From: Symbiodinium natans
Lineage: Eukaryota; Sar; Dinophyceae; Suessiales; Symbiodiniaceae
Length of the DNA: 64,000 bases
Direction of reading: 5' to 3'
NCBI GenBank assembly: GCA_905221605.1
Contig: CAJNDS010002207.1
Span: 448,501 to 512,500 of the forward strand
The notes beneath the pieces are model-generated. The model searched no databases, was not told where the DNA came from, and saw nothing but the letters and a program-made list of their open reading frames with translations. The position numbers and the translations under genes are program-made. Positions 35,371-44,198 of this stretch are shown here, one piece after another (position 1 is the first letter of the stretch; each line of letters opens with the position of its first letter).

Positions 35371-38300
35371 GCTACTACTACTGCTACTACTGCTACTACT
35401 GCTACTACTGCTACTTCCTGCTACTGCTGCTGCTGCTGCTACTGCTGCTGCTGCTGCGGCGGCGGCTGCCGCGTGTATTTCCCCATATTGGAGGCTGGAA
35501 GCCCTGTAAAGCCTAAACGCCCTTGACAACCAGACAGGCCTAAAAACTCTAAAGCCCGAAAAGGCCTGAAAGCCAGAAAGCCCTAGTAATCACCCTTCGA
35601 GCATGGATGTTCTGCGGAACAGATGCACATCTACCTCGGGCGTTATCATCGTTCGGGCCGGGCATGGATGCTCTGCTCAACGGATGCCAGTGACGTTATG
35701 AACTTGGTCCTCTGCAACGGATGTATTGTTTGACGCTTGGAGCCTTGGAGAAGCACGAAACCGTCAGGTCAGTTCAAGCCCAGACTCTCAACATTGTAGA
35801 ATGAGTCCAACTTTTTGTTTCGAAGCTTGCATGGCCGAGCACAAAGAAGTGCCGAAAGACAAGCATTGACAACCAGCATCGGCCAGGAGCGATTTTGCAC
35901 TTCGTTCCTGGAGGCAGGGAGCTTCGCAAGTCGAAGCTTAAAAAGCAAAACCCTCAAACATGCTAACTTTGCGAAACGATTTTGTGGGAGTGGGTTGCAG
36001 GGCGAGCCTTGTCATACCCACCTCATGAAGTATCAGATGAGTCCTTCACAGGTTGCTGAAGCTCCCCGACTCCCCGACAAAGAACAGAATCAGGTAGCAA
36101 AAGACGAAAATCTCCCAGGGCACCCTCGAAGCCTCCCACGAGTCTGCGGAGCTGCCGCCGAGCTACAGCTGGACGGGGCCTGGGGTCGTGCACGAGGCCC
36201 CCCTGAATCACGGATTCCGGCTTTGGGGAAGTGATGAACAACACCAAATCCCGAACAAGCTCGAGTGCAAAACTAGAAGTCCGACACCATAGAAAATGTG
36301 CGTGGCTTGTGGTGTCTTGCAGCAAAAACCAAGAGCAACATGTGCAAGCTCACTCCTGCTTCATAAGTAGAAGGGCGGACCCACGGCATGCATTTGTAGG
36401 CAAGATATCGGCAAGACACGGGAAACCCTCACAAAACCAAAAACCTCAATGAGCCCAGCAAGACAACACCAAGTTGTTGGGGTAATGGCATTTTCATCTG
36501 GACCCACCCCGTGGTTTCTTGTTACAAAACAGCGCACACTTCCCGATGCTTAGTGGTTTAACATTTAGTTTGGTGCTTTTGGATGTTTGCAACATGTTGT
36601 TTGCAAAAGGCGTGTTCCCCCTGCGAAAACGAAACAGCACGTGCATTTTTCAGTTGTAAGAAGCACAAATTCAAAAGCCCAAGGCAACACAGTTCCCACA
36701 TTCTCAGACAGTCTTCTGTTGGGTTTAGGATGCTGGAGTTGCTCTCCTCAGGTCCCTGCCCCACCACAACATCTCTTCGAAGACATCTCCCTCCTTTGTT
36801 TCTGTTCGGACGAGACGTGGGTCAAACTAGTGGTGTTGTGATTGAGTTGTCATGCAGCTCACCATCTCCGGTGCCGGCTTGAGTTTTGGGGTGTTGGCAG
36901 CTTTTGCAGGGCAAAAAAATGCGCACCTCGATTCAAGCAGGCTCGTTCTCGATTGATCGCCTCGAACGTGACCGAGGGTGATATAAAACGGCCTTGCGCG
37001 CTGAGTTTCACAACGCTGTCTGCAGTTGTGTCCAAGAGGAGGTGACGAAACTTTCGTGTGCAGGTTGTGTGGAAGACTTTCCGAGAGTCCGTCTATCGCA
37101 CGCAGAATGATGTTCTCCTGGAGCTCTATTCGCCTTATCGGCCACAACATCGGACTCACCTGATGGCAACTTGGCTTCATTTTTTATTTTGTGAAGTCAG
37201 TAAGCCCCAATCCTTCCACGGAGGCCCTTGTGCCCCGCCCCCCATCTTTGGCCGGATTGCGCAACGTGTAAGCTCCACGTGCTCTCGCCATCTCTCGCCT
37301 ATCTGCACCCGACTCGTGGCATTGACAAGCTCTTGGGCTTCGACTCTCACCTGCTCATAGACCCTTATGAGTATCCTTTAGAACAGTTATCAGCACATAC
37401 CATCGTTTAGCACTCCTCGACACTTCAATCATGGGTCGAAGCCAAAAGGTCCAACGCCTGAAAGCGGTTTTGGTACTCGTTCGAATCTTAAGTTGTGGGT
37501 CCTGTGTTTCCCTGATGTTGAAGGTCCTAGAGCTCGTGGCTGAAGCCTTGGCAAACTTGACCACGCTCAAGGCCCAAGAGCTGCTTAGACATGGGTTCGC
37601 GATGTGTATATGTAGAGGTCGTAGACGTGAGGAATCGTCTCGGTGACAGGTTCCCTTCTGATCTCGTCCCACAGTATTTACAGCAACCCATTTTCCAAGG
37701 TGACTCGTTAGACCATGATAAGGGCATAAACGTCAATAGGTACCGTACGACACTGGCTTGAAATAGGCCTCTGGTGGTTGCTGTCAGGAGTTCCAAGAGT
37801 TGCTGAGAAGGCCGTTCTGGGAACCTTTGCATGCATCTTTATAGGCTCAGGAAGCTTGTTCCCGATATTTCCCGACTCCGCAAGTTCTACAAGTTCCACT
37901 GACAAGACGTCCGATGCTTCACCCATGGTAGGTGGCCCGCATGGACACTGCCAACAACTACGTGCTTCCAGAGTTTGGACTCAAGGCGCAGTGGCTGGGA
38001 ATCGATTTGGGCTGGCTTGGGGGGGGGGGGGGGGGCGGGGTTGCACCTTGGCTGTTCTCTTCCAGCTGCAGATGAGAACCACAAAGTCATGCGAGCAAAC
38101 GGGAGTTCAACTTCCGATGGAAGCTTGTCGGTAAGCTTGGTAGTGGATCTTTGCCGACCGCTCTGGGTGCAACCAACCACCTCCTACTGTACTACTGGAA
38201 GAGAAATCCGAGCGCATGGAATGTCAAACTAAAGCCTGCAACCCTTGGCTCCAGCTGGAGGACAAAGAGAAGGCCTCAACCTTCTTCTTCGTTACTGCCG

Positions 38301-38500
38301 CTCCCGAGAAGCACCGACGGCCGAGGCAGTTGTGGCACCAAGCCCTGACACCGCCACCCAAATGGGCCTGCAACAGCTCCATGATACTCGTATGACATCG
38401 TAGGCCTAGAATGTGGGCATTGTGGAATCACAATTTCGAAGGCGCCTGGCCACGAAGCTGGGACGACCCGAGGTCTACCCTGGGCTCAAAGCAAGCGAGT
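28158..38500 (+). CDS. Charged coiled coil + CS domain + PDI-like region (PDI-2), multi-exon fusion
   Basis: Exons at 28522-28606, 29431-29488, 29825-29894, 30061-30123 and 30486-30523 encode a Lys/Glu/Arg helix and join in phase to a CS domain at 30783-30903, 31076-31180 and the start of 31260-32084. CS domains (p23, NudC, SGT1) bind chaperone clients or HSP90. The same 31260-32084 frame runs on into a thioredoxin domain with FPWCDKCKEKDREF, then PDI b/b'-like exons (32201-32299, 32601-32726, 33192-33255) and an a'-like part (37064 onward, 37932 onward) whose CxxC site is again missing (LLELYSPYRPQHR). An optional in-frame GT..AG intron at 31377-31499 would give KKDW-DDGELEEEQEE. Exons between 33.3 and 37 kb and the C-terminus are not resolved. 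The fusion could also be two genes with a missed stop and start. The first listed exon is the least certain. Confidence 0.6.
28522..28606 (+). CDS. Coiled-coil/CS gene exon, basic helix
   Basis: WKQRKAADALGEETPRKSGK then GEAKKRP. The acceptor is TATAG. The GT donor at 28607 joins in phase to 29431 as KKRP-EDEEQKR. Confidence 0.6.
28625..28643. repeat. Telomere-like TTTAGGG words
   Basis: GGGTTTAGGGTTTAGGG lies within an intron. Confidence 0.85.
29431..29488 (+). CDS. Coiled-coil/CS gene exon
   Basis: DEEQKRAARRAKLQKEEQ. The GC donor at 29489 joins in phase to 29825 as KEEQR-QKEIAKK. Confidence 0.65.
29681..29728. repeat. 12-bp tandem repeat AGGTGACCACCC, four copies
   Basis: Four perfect consecutive units, inside an intron of the coiled-coil/CS gene. 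Confidence 0.95.
29825..29894 (+). CDS. Coiled-coil/CS gene exon
   Basis: QKEIAKKDREKRKRRLEMEK then QRQ. The GC donor at 29895 joins to 30061. Confidence 0.68.
30061..30123 (+). CDS. Coiled-coil/CS gene exon
   Basis: EKKKLEEQQRREKAAKEAEA. The acceptor is TTAAG. The GC donor at 30124 joins to 30486 as EAA-LREEKRR. Confidence 0.68.
30486..30523 (+). CDS. Coiled-coil/CS gene exon
   Basis: LREEKRRKKEAE plus a split Arg codon. The GC donor at 30524 joins to 30783 as KKEAER-FTWGQ, linking the helix directly to the CS domain. Confidence 0.68.
30783..30903 (+). CDS. CS domain exon 1
   Basis: FTWGQSKDQIRISVAIPK fits the Y-x-W-x-Q-T-x-x-x-x-x-x-V-x-x-P start of CS domains, followed by VNVSLGID. A canonical GT donor at 30904. 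Confidence 0.78.
31076..31180 (+). CDS. CS domain exon 2
   Basis: VDVRGHDWQRRPYILSFEL then REFVVPANSSWAVRYS. It holds the hairpin and the S-S-W motif of CS domains. The best join to 31260 uses a GA..AG intron (31181-31259) flanked by a GGAGGCC direct repeat. Confidence 0.75.
31260..32084 (+). CDS. Exon: end of CS domain, acidic linker, thioredoxin domain, start of b domain
   Basis: DGVLLTLQKQTPHRWDRL and FLKKDW close the CS domain. An acidic linker (ELEEEQEEVDLP) follows. The thioredoxin domain has LVVLAARFPWCDKCKEKDRE, and then MVSFAVLDAREEKHFA and LRGHALFGAAF. The same linker-plus-thioredoxin pattern occurs in PDI-1. An in-frame GT..AG segment at 31377-31499 may be spliced out. A GC donor at 32085 follows VPQ. 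Confidence 0.75.
32201..32299 (+). CDS. PDI-2 exon, b domain
   Basis: DMGIDWDPESVPLQEAGG then PLVLLFKPK. Strand pattern typical of a thioredoxin-like b domain. Joining to 32601 implies a GA..AG intron. Confidence 0.68.
32601..32726 (+). CDS. PDI-2 exon, start of b' domain
   Basis: KLAHFSKVLSLPLVSQYTPE fits the L-x-x-F-x-x-x-x-x-L-P-L-V-x-x-Y/F-T start of PDI b' domains. The acceptor is TTCTAG and the donor GC at 32727. Confidence 0.72.
33192..33255 (+). CDS. PDI-2 candidate exon, b' strand
   Basis: VLRRLALRFSGHLVFVTLNN resembles the b' helix-strand that ends in a hydrophobic L-x-F-V-x-x. GC donor at 33256. Confidence 0.5.
33630..33710. repeat. (GGGA)n/(GA)n/(GAA)n composite microsatellite
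   Basis: GAGAGGGAGGGAGG, then a GA run, then about six GAA units, arranged as at 8369-8421. Confidence 0.9.
35232..35462. repeat. Trinucleotide microsatellite block (ACG, CTG, CTC, CTA variants)
   Basis: About 230 bp of shifting trinucleotide units. It yields poly-Ser, poly-Ala and poly-Thr frames in all readings, so the open frames over it are artefacts. Confidence 0.95.
37064..37125 (+). CDS. PDI-2 exon, a' domain without CxxC
   Basis: VVWKTFRESVYRTQNDVLLE then LYSPYRPQHR. Parallel to VVWKTYQ...LLELYDDQRKRQ of PDI-1. The active-site cysteines are absent. The donor is uncertain (GA near 37126 is possible). Confidence 0.7.
37932..37988 (+). CDS. PDI-2 exon, a' strand VARMDTANNYV
   Basis: VARMDTANNYVLPEFGLK matches KVARMEVSQNYVPALFGRK of PDI-1, including the V-A-R-M-D strand typical of PDI domains. 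A GC donor near 37989 is likely. Confidence 0.68.
38019..38035. repeat. Poly-G tract (17 G)
   Basis: Uninterrupted G run inside a PDI-2 intron. Confidence 0.95.
38151..38230 (+). CDS. PDI-2 candidate exon, cis-Pro region
   Basis: LPTALGATNHLLLYYWKRNP then SAWNVK. It has the L-P-T pattern expected at the cis-proline loop and a following hydrophobic strand. Splice sites are unclear. A further candidate at about 38476-38506 reads VYPGLKASEFV. Confidence 0.4.
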
Positions 38501-38670
38501 TTGTTAGGTCACGCCTGCGGTTTGGGCTTTGAGATGCATAAGTGATGTTTCATTTACAGACTTTGGCAATTGTGGATTCTTCCGGGGCTGCTTAGGACCT
38601 TAGAGTCCCAGCTGGCGCTTGCAAGAAATAGGCTGGTCACTCACAGGGGCAGCATTCTGTATCATTCCAC

Positions 38671-38850
38671 ACACACACACACGGAGACTCCTGCTCTTGC
38701 TGCCCTCGCTCTCCCTCTCCCTCTCGCTCTCCCGCTCTCTCTCTTTCTCTCTCTCTCGCGCTCGCTCTCTCTCTCGCGCTCTCTCTCTCTCTCTCTCTCA
38801 GTCTCTCTCTCGCTCTCGCTCTCTCTATCGCTTTCTTCTTCTCTTTCCAG
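38671..38850. repeat. (CA)n followed by a long CT-rich microsatellite
   Basis: A short CA run, then about 150 bp of CTCTCT/GCTCTC. Predicted Leu/Ser-rich or Arg/Glu-rich frames over it are artefacts. Confidence 0.95.
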
Positions 38851-38869
38851 CACTCACCCTTCATCATAT

Positions 38870-40460
38870 GCAGTTGAGTATGCTCGTACTGACCATTGTA
38901 CGACAAGCGCATAAAGATGTAGATATGTAGTCACCCTCTCCCCTCCATGTCGACGCTACAATTCTGCGTACTTTCATGTACGAAAACACTGCAAATGCCG
39001 AGAAAATCGTACTCGTTTAGTGATTGTGCGACTGTGTTATAGTTATAGAACACGTCATACATCAAATATGTACATGCAACCGCATTTCGGTTAACAAAAA
39101 CATGAACTGATTATGTATATTCCGAAAGCTAGAATACCTGGAAGACGTGGCAGTTTTACCGTCGGCACCTTACAAACCTCTCGTTCTTGTGTTTTGACTG
39201 TTGGTCTAGTAGACCAAAAACATGGTGTCATGAAAACAGGATCCCAACTTTTGTGCGCATGGCTCTCTTTCTCTCATGCAATGACTCCTACCTCCCGCTA
39301 CCATTCCTACTACTACTACTAACCATAACAGTAGTATTGGTGTCACTTCTGAAGCTAATTGGTTCCGCAGAAAAATCAGTCCGCTGCGTTGTGGGGGTTT
39401 ATGCAGAATCCAAGTCTTGCTTGCGGCGTTTGTCCCAATAGCTGTCCTTCTTGCTCACTGAAGATATGAATTAATGCAATATCAACAAAACCAGTATGTA
39501 CCGAGTTTCCAATTTCTATGCCATGAATGTTGCATTGGTGTGCTTGAAATGTAACAGGTGTTTCATCAGCATGTATCAGCATGTAACTTGCACGGAAAGG
39601 CAGTACGGAACGAATTGCTTAGCAAAACTGTATTATTTGTATCGAAACACCTGAAAACACCCGAGGCTTCAGATTCTTTAGGTTTGTGAGTTTCCGGGCA
39701 CCAGAGCCAAATGATAGAATACCTTTCTGGGAGAATCATGTACTTTGAAGCTTGTCTACTCGAATTGTGTGTTTTCCACATAACATGTACGGTATTTAAT
39801 TCGTACACCAGAAGTGTGTCACTATTATGTAGGGAAAACTGCTTGTATTCAAATCAAAATTTAGCACATGTTAGACGTGCTCAAGCCGTCTTTGATTAAG
39901 AATTCTACGTCTCTAAGAGAAGTCTGTGATTTTATGCTTGTCTGCGCAAACATGCGCTTCAGACGTAATCTACAAACAAGTGGTGTTTCATTAGTACGTC
40001 AGCAGTATTTCACGATTATGTGATGACAACTGCTTGTATTACAATCAAATATTTAGTGCACATGTTAGTCGTACTCAATTTGTCTGTTTTATGTAGTACT
40101 CATCTCACTGATGTTAAGCTATATTAGTGTTCTAGAGACGGAAATCACATACAATAATGATGCATTCAGTATGAATTGATTTTTCCACGAAACTAGAAGG
40201 AGCACAATCATGATTTTATGCAGTGAATATATAAATAAAAGCTCGGATAACTCACTAGCCTCTTTCGTATAGTATTAGTCAACATGATGCCCAGTACAGG
40301 CATATGTTTCTAGACAAGCACACTATTTGCCTAGGCTTGGGACAACCACTACTTCTCTAGAAACAGAAATACTTTTTCTATAACGTTGCATAATTTGTCT
40401 GAATTGCCTAGCACCATCACTGTGCTGTTTGTGCCTTGGTTCTTGAACAACTCCCAAACA
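38870..40460. other. AT-richer island, no gene recognised
   Basis: Base composition is visibly more AT-rich than the flanks and short frames lack coding character. It contains a diverged direct repeat (39820-39897 and 40011-40090). It begins just after the CT microsatellite. Confidence 0.6.
39820..40090. repeat. Diverged direct repeat, about 80 bp, period about 191 bp
   Basis: The copies at 39820-39897 and 40011-40090 share CTGCTTGTATT, CACATGTTAG and the spacing between them, with scattered changes. Confidence 0.75.
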
Positions 40461-41218
40461 CTCAATCAGCTTTTTGAAGCCCTCAACTCCTGAACCGCAT
40501 AGGAAGGCTGATTTTCATGACAAAGTTGATTCCACTGGAGTACAAGCTGGTCAAGTGAATCGAAAGCGTAAGCAGAAGTGTAAGTCTGTGTCCGTGTCTG
40601 TGTCTGTGTGCCTGGTGTGTTTGTGTGTGCACGGTGTTTGGTGCTGCTTTTTGCTTATGCAAACAAACAAGTGCCCATGAGACCTTGTGAGTTTCAAAAG
40701 TCGAGGTTATGCTTGCCAGCCTGATGCTTCAGGGAATGTTGGAGGGTTCTCCTGTGTGGCAATGCTTCCTTCGAGGAGCTCCCGGCACAGCTTCTGCGCT
40801 TCGTGCACCGCGCCCTGTCTACACTCAAGGGGTTTTTGTGACCCTGAGAGGTGTGTCAGAAGTTTATCTCTCAGCAAGTCCACGAACTGATTACTTCGCG
40901 TTGCGGTTCCGGTTCTGTTTCGGTCAGATTCCGCAAGCGCAGTTCCAAATCGTTCATTTCTAAACTCAGAAGAATCCCGACAGCCCCTAGCCACATCCTA
41001 TGTGGTCGCAGGAGAGACCCGAAGCCAAGAGTGGGACTTTGCGGAACGCTCGGCTTGGGTGCACCAGGAGGCCTGCGTGCGCATACTCCATCCCGTACGA
41101 ACCTTTAAAATTGATGCGAAAGAGCTGTAGACCCGGAATGCCCCAACATCCCCCCCCCAACCCCCCACAAGCAAAGCTGATGACTGCTAGAGGGCGAGGA
41201 GGCCTTGAGTGCCAAGAG

Positions 41219-41304
41219 GCCCAGCGGCGGATCCGACGGCTCCGGGCCCTGGAGAAGGACTACGAGAAGAAGATGCAGGATGCGGGCGCAAAGGGTTCCG
41301 AAAG
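41219..41304 (+). CDS. Candidate exon, charged coiled coil
   Basis: AQRRIRRLRALEKDYEKKMQ then DAGAKG. Heptad-like, strongly charged and clean in one frame. It may share a gene with the exon at 42017-42094, or be the tail of PDI-2. No family recognised. Confidence 0.45.
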
Positions 41305-41784
41305 GGTGCCAATACAGTTCCAAAATGTGCTTGGGTCCAGGTAAGGGACCGGGAATAAGGCAAGACATGACTTACCGCATTACGTGTCCCAGAGAGAGGG
41401 AGACAGAGAGCGAGATGTAGTCCTTCGAAAGAAAGCCTAGTCGAAGGAAGAGACTGTCGACTGGTTTGTGGCGCTGGGGTGTTGAAGTAGTCACTGAGTT
41501 AAGGGCGAGGGGTCCAGCTACAGCAGCCGAAGAAGACACCAGACGGGTTGCTGAAGCTCGAGCTTTTGCGCTCGGGGTTTGGCAAGTTTCGTTGTATCGA
41601 GGAGTGCCGCTCCAAAGCCGATTTCCTGCTGCGTGGTGCACCTCAGTATACTTGCAAATGGGTGGAAACAGCAGGTGAACCGTGGACGCCCACTGAGAAA
41701 AAGGAACAATATCAGCAAGAAGAACAAAAAAACACCAGCGAAGGGTGCTACGAAAATACAGAGGTCCCGGCAGAGTGAGTTGCC

Positions 41785-41850
41785 ATGATGCAGTTGGTTA
41801 GCACTCCAGTCTGCCTCGTCGAGAAGGATATCTTGGCGGTTAACCCGAAG
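41785..41850 (+). other. tRNA-like fragment (A-box-like), possible SINE relic
   Basis: TGATGCAGTTGG followed by TTAGCACTCCAGTCT resembles a tRNA D-arm and internal A box. GGTTAACCC 50 bases downstream is a poor B box. No cloverleaf can be folded, so it is not a working tRNA. Confidence 0.2.
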
Positions 41851-42016
41851 CCCTCAGCCCAAACGCCATGCAAGTGTGTGAACCCGAAACGGTATTCGCA
41901 AACCGTACTGTTCAAGATGCCATGCGCGAGCATGACCTTCGATAAGCCAGTGCAGTGAGCGTCCCTGAGGCCAAAACCTCGATTCTGCATGTTGCATCAT
42001 GTTGCATGTTCTGAAG

Positions 42017-42094
42017 GACGAGTGGGTCCAGAAGGAGATGGAGGAGTTTGAGCGCTACAAGCGCCTAGGAAAGTTCGACAACTTGAACATCTGA
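42017..42094 (+). CDS. Candidate terminal exon ending GKFDNLNI
   Basis: DEWVQKEMEEFERYKRLGKF then DNLNI and TGA at 42092-42094. It follows a GAAG acceptor. The amphipathic, charged composition looks like a real C-terminus, but I do not recognise the family. Confidence 0.5.
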   Translation, partial: DEWVQKEMEEFERYKRLGKFDNLNI

Positions 42095-42408
42095 GGCCGC
42101 TGCCGAGACCGTAGCACTCGTGTTCAAGTTGTGAAGAGCGTCGGCAAAGCATGGGTCAGCAGGGCAGGGAGCATGTTGAGCGCATCATCCCATAACATGC
42201 CAAGCTTCCTTCGCAATGGAGAGTCTCCAATCTGCGTAGGAAGCTCCTGGGGCATGATCTTTGACCCCGGGCCCCCATCCGCCGCCCTCAAGGGAAGGCT
42301 CAGTTTACCAAAGCGAGGTTTTCCTGAACCACGGGCAGAGGGAGTTGCTGCATGCACGTATGGCTAAACTATCGGCATCTCAGCCTGGCGGTTTCTCAGC
42401 ACCTTTCT

Positions 42409-42529
42409 GGGGACCAAAAAAACACATAAGCATAAGGATTCTACAAATCTGGTTTTCCAGAATCCCCCTTATAGGGGCCCTTTTACCCCCGTAGCAGGAT
42501 CCTTATGCTTATGTGATTTTTTGGGCCCC
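42409..42529. mobile_element. MITE-like element, about 120 bp with 30-bp inverted ends
   Basis: The left end GGGGACCAAAAAAACACATA, continuing AGCATAAGGAT, is repeated in reverse complement at the right end (GGATCCTTATGCTTATGTG...GGGCCCC). The core CACATAAGCATAAGGAT is identical in both arms and the outer part has about three mismatches. The middle holds a smaller CCTTATAGGGG palindrome. No coding capacity and no clear target-site duplication. Confidence 0.7.
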
Positions 42530-42614
42530 TATTTTCAGTACGAAAAGCGAACAAGAGCCTGAAGCCGCGGGGGGGGTTAACCTTCCATTCCATGTCCCTG
42601 ACATCCAACCCTAG

Positions 42615-42722
42615 GGCTTCCTGAGCAAGCGCGGCATGAAACCATTGTTCGCCGAGGCCCTGCGCCAGTGCGACGCTTTAGAGAGGCAGCTCCGAACAGC
42701 TTGGGCCGAGGTCGAGGCAGAG
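42615..42722 (+). CDS. Candidate exon, helical segment
   Basis: GFLSKRGMKPLFAEALRQCD then ALERQLRTAWAEVEAE. It follows a CTAG acceptor and is clean in one frame. Family unknown. Confidence 0.45.
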
Positions 42723-43910
42723 TGTTGTGTGGATTTGTTGGGATTTTTCCGTTTTAAATAGGGTCGTGGGGTTGACCGACTCTGCTGATAAATTGAGCCC
42801 GCCCAAATTTGTCGGAAATCGAGTTTGCACAAGCTTGATTGCAGTGGCTGCGCACATGAAAACCCTGACGCTTCCTCCAGTGTCACAGAATCACGGGAAG
42901 CTAAGATGGTCGAGAGCATGGGAGAGTGCAGCATGGCATGCCAGCAACGACGAAGGTGGCTTCTCGCAGTGGTGAAGGGCTCAGTCGGCCAGGCCGGCCT
43001 GAATCGCTCAATGGTTCTCTTCAGGTACATCCCTGTTCGGGGCCCCCAGGGTTGAAGGATTATGGACTTGCGGATTTGCGGAGCTTGGACAGTAAGCAGC
43101 GTCTTAGCAGGAGAACACAAGAGGCCTAGGAGAATAAACCATCCTAACGTTGGGACCATAGACCATAATAATCTGTAGCCGGACATAAGCAAGTTAAACT
43201 CCCCCTGATAAGCTCTTGTGCCTTCAAATGCTGGACCCGGGACTCCGCAAGCCTCCCCTGCCAGACTCGTTGGACCTTGTCCGCGGTGCGGATGCCGTCG
43301 GCGCAGAGGCGGCCAGAGCCTTGGGCACGTGTGAAGTCTGGTGGAGTTTTGGAAACGCATATGCTTGGCACGGTTCTTCACCCCTTTTGAGTGACCCCCT
43401 TCAAAAGGGCGATTCGAGTGATGGTGTTTAGAACGAAGCGGGCACCTAAACAAGGTCGAACATCAATCCCCCTAGTTATTCTGCAGATCTCTCCTTGCTG
43501 GCATGCCTCAGCGGATAAAGCAGGGCGCCTAAACCCAGCAACCCGGAAGGTACGCATCTCTGTTGCAACCGCTCCTGTATTTAGGAACTTCTCGGTTCGA
43601 ACGGAAAGACCCAGTTTCGAGTTAAGTGCACTACAGTTCCTTGCTTGCAGTCGCTGGAAAAACCCCTCTAAGCGCCTCAAACCCTGTCAGTCTCTCAGCA
43701 GTGTCAGGCCCCTCACAGCTTTAGCATCGGTCGGTGGCCGACTTCTCTCAAAAACATATACAAGCCTGGTGGGGATCTTGATTGAGGGGGCACCTGTCGC
43801 GGAGTTCATGGCTAATGAAAGGATATAGATAAAGGTGCGGTTGCAAAAGGAGCAAGGGTGCAAGGGTTCACAAAGAAGACCACCAAGCTCTATGAACCTT
43901 AAGCTTTGTC

Positions 43911-44198
43911 GTGCATCTTGAAGACCTGTGCGTCTTTAAGTGGCAGACTTGTGAGTCTGTTGGAGCCCTCGAGGTCGAGAGCATGCTTCGGGCGGAGTCC
44001 ATGGCCATGCGCACCGCTGGGCCCTCGAAGCGTTTCGAAATTCTCCCAGGCCATGAGCCGACACTGCAGTTCGAGCGGTCTTCGGGTTTCGTCTTCGGTA
44101 CACCAAGTGCCATCCGGATTCCTCCTGGGTGCGGTGCTCCGACGGACTTCGCAGCCCGTCGGATTGCTCTATGCAAGATGTTTAAGGGCGCTAGTTGA
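43911..44198 (+). CDS. Candidate coding segment, unrecognised
   Basis: Open frame through VGALEVESMLRAESMAMR and FEILPGHEPTLQFER to a stop at 44196-44198. Other frames are also partly open, so this is weak. It may belong with 42615-42722. Confidence 0.25.
   Translation: MHLEDLCVFKWQTCESVGALEVESMLRAESMAMRTAGPSKRFEILPGHEPTLQFERSSGFVFGTPSAIRIPPGCGAPTDFAARRIALCKMFKGAS

Larger units (their letters stand above)
33256..37063. other. PDI-2 intron region with unresolved exons and microsatellites
   Basis: The remaining b' exons should lie here. A weak candidate near 34827 reads FGFTMT after a GACAG acceptor, parallel to RFGYPF of PDI-1. The rest is repeats and unrecognised sequence. Confidence 0.4.

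Noticed and set aside
35230-35529. Poly-Ser/poly-Ala and poly-Thr open frames
   Set aside because: Direct translation of a trinucleotide microsatellite in different frames.
38570-38930. Leu/Ser-rich and Arg/Glu-rich frames
   Set aside because: Produced by the CT microsatellite on either strand.
41785-41850. A working tRNA gene
   Set aside because: The A-box-like part is good but no acceptor, anticodon or T stems can be paired. Kept only as a low-confidence relic.
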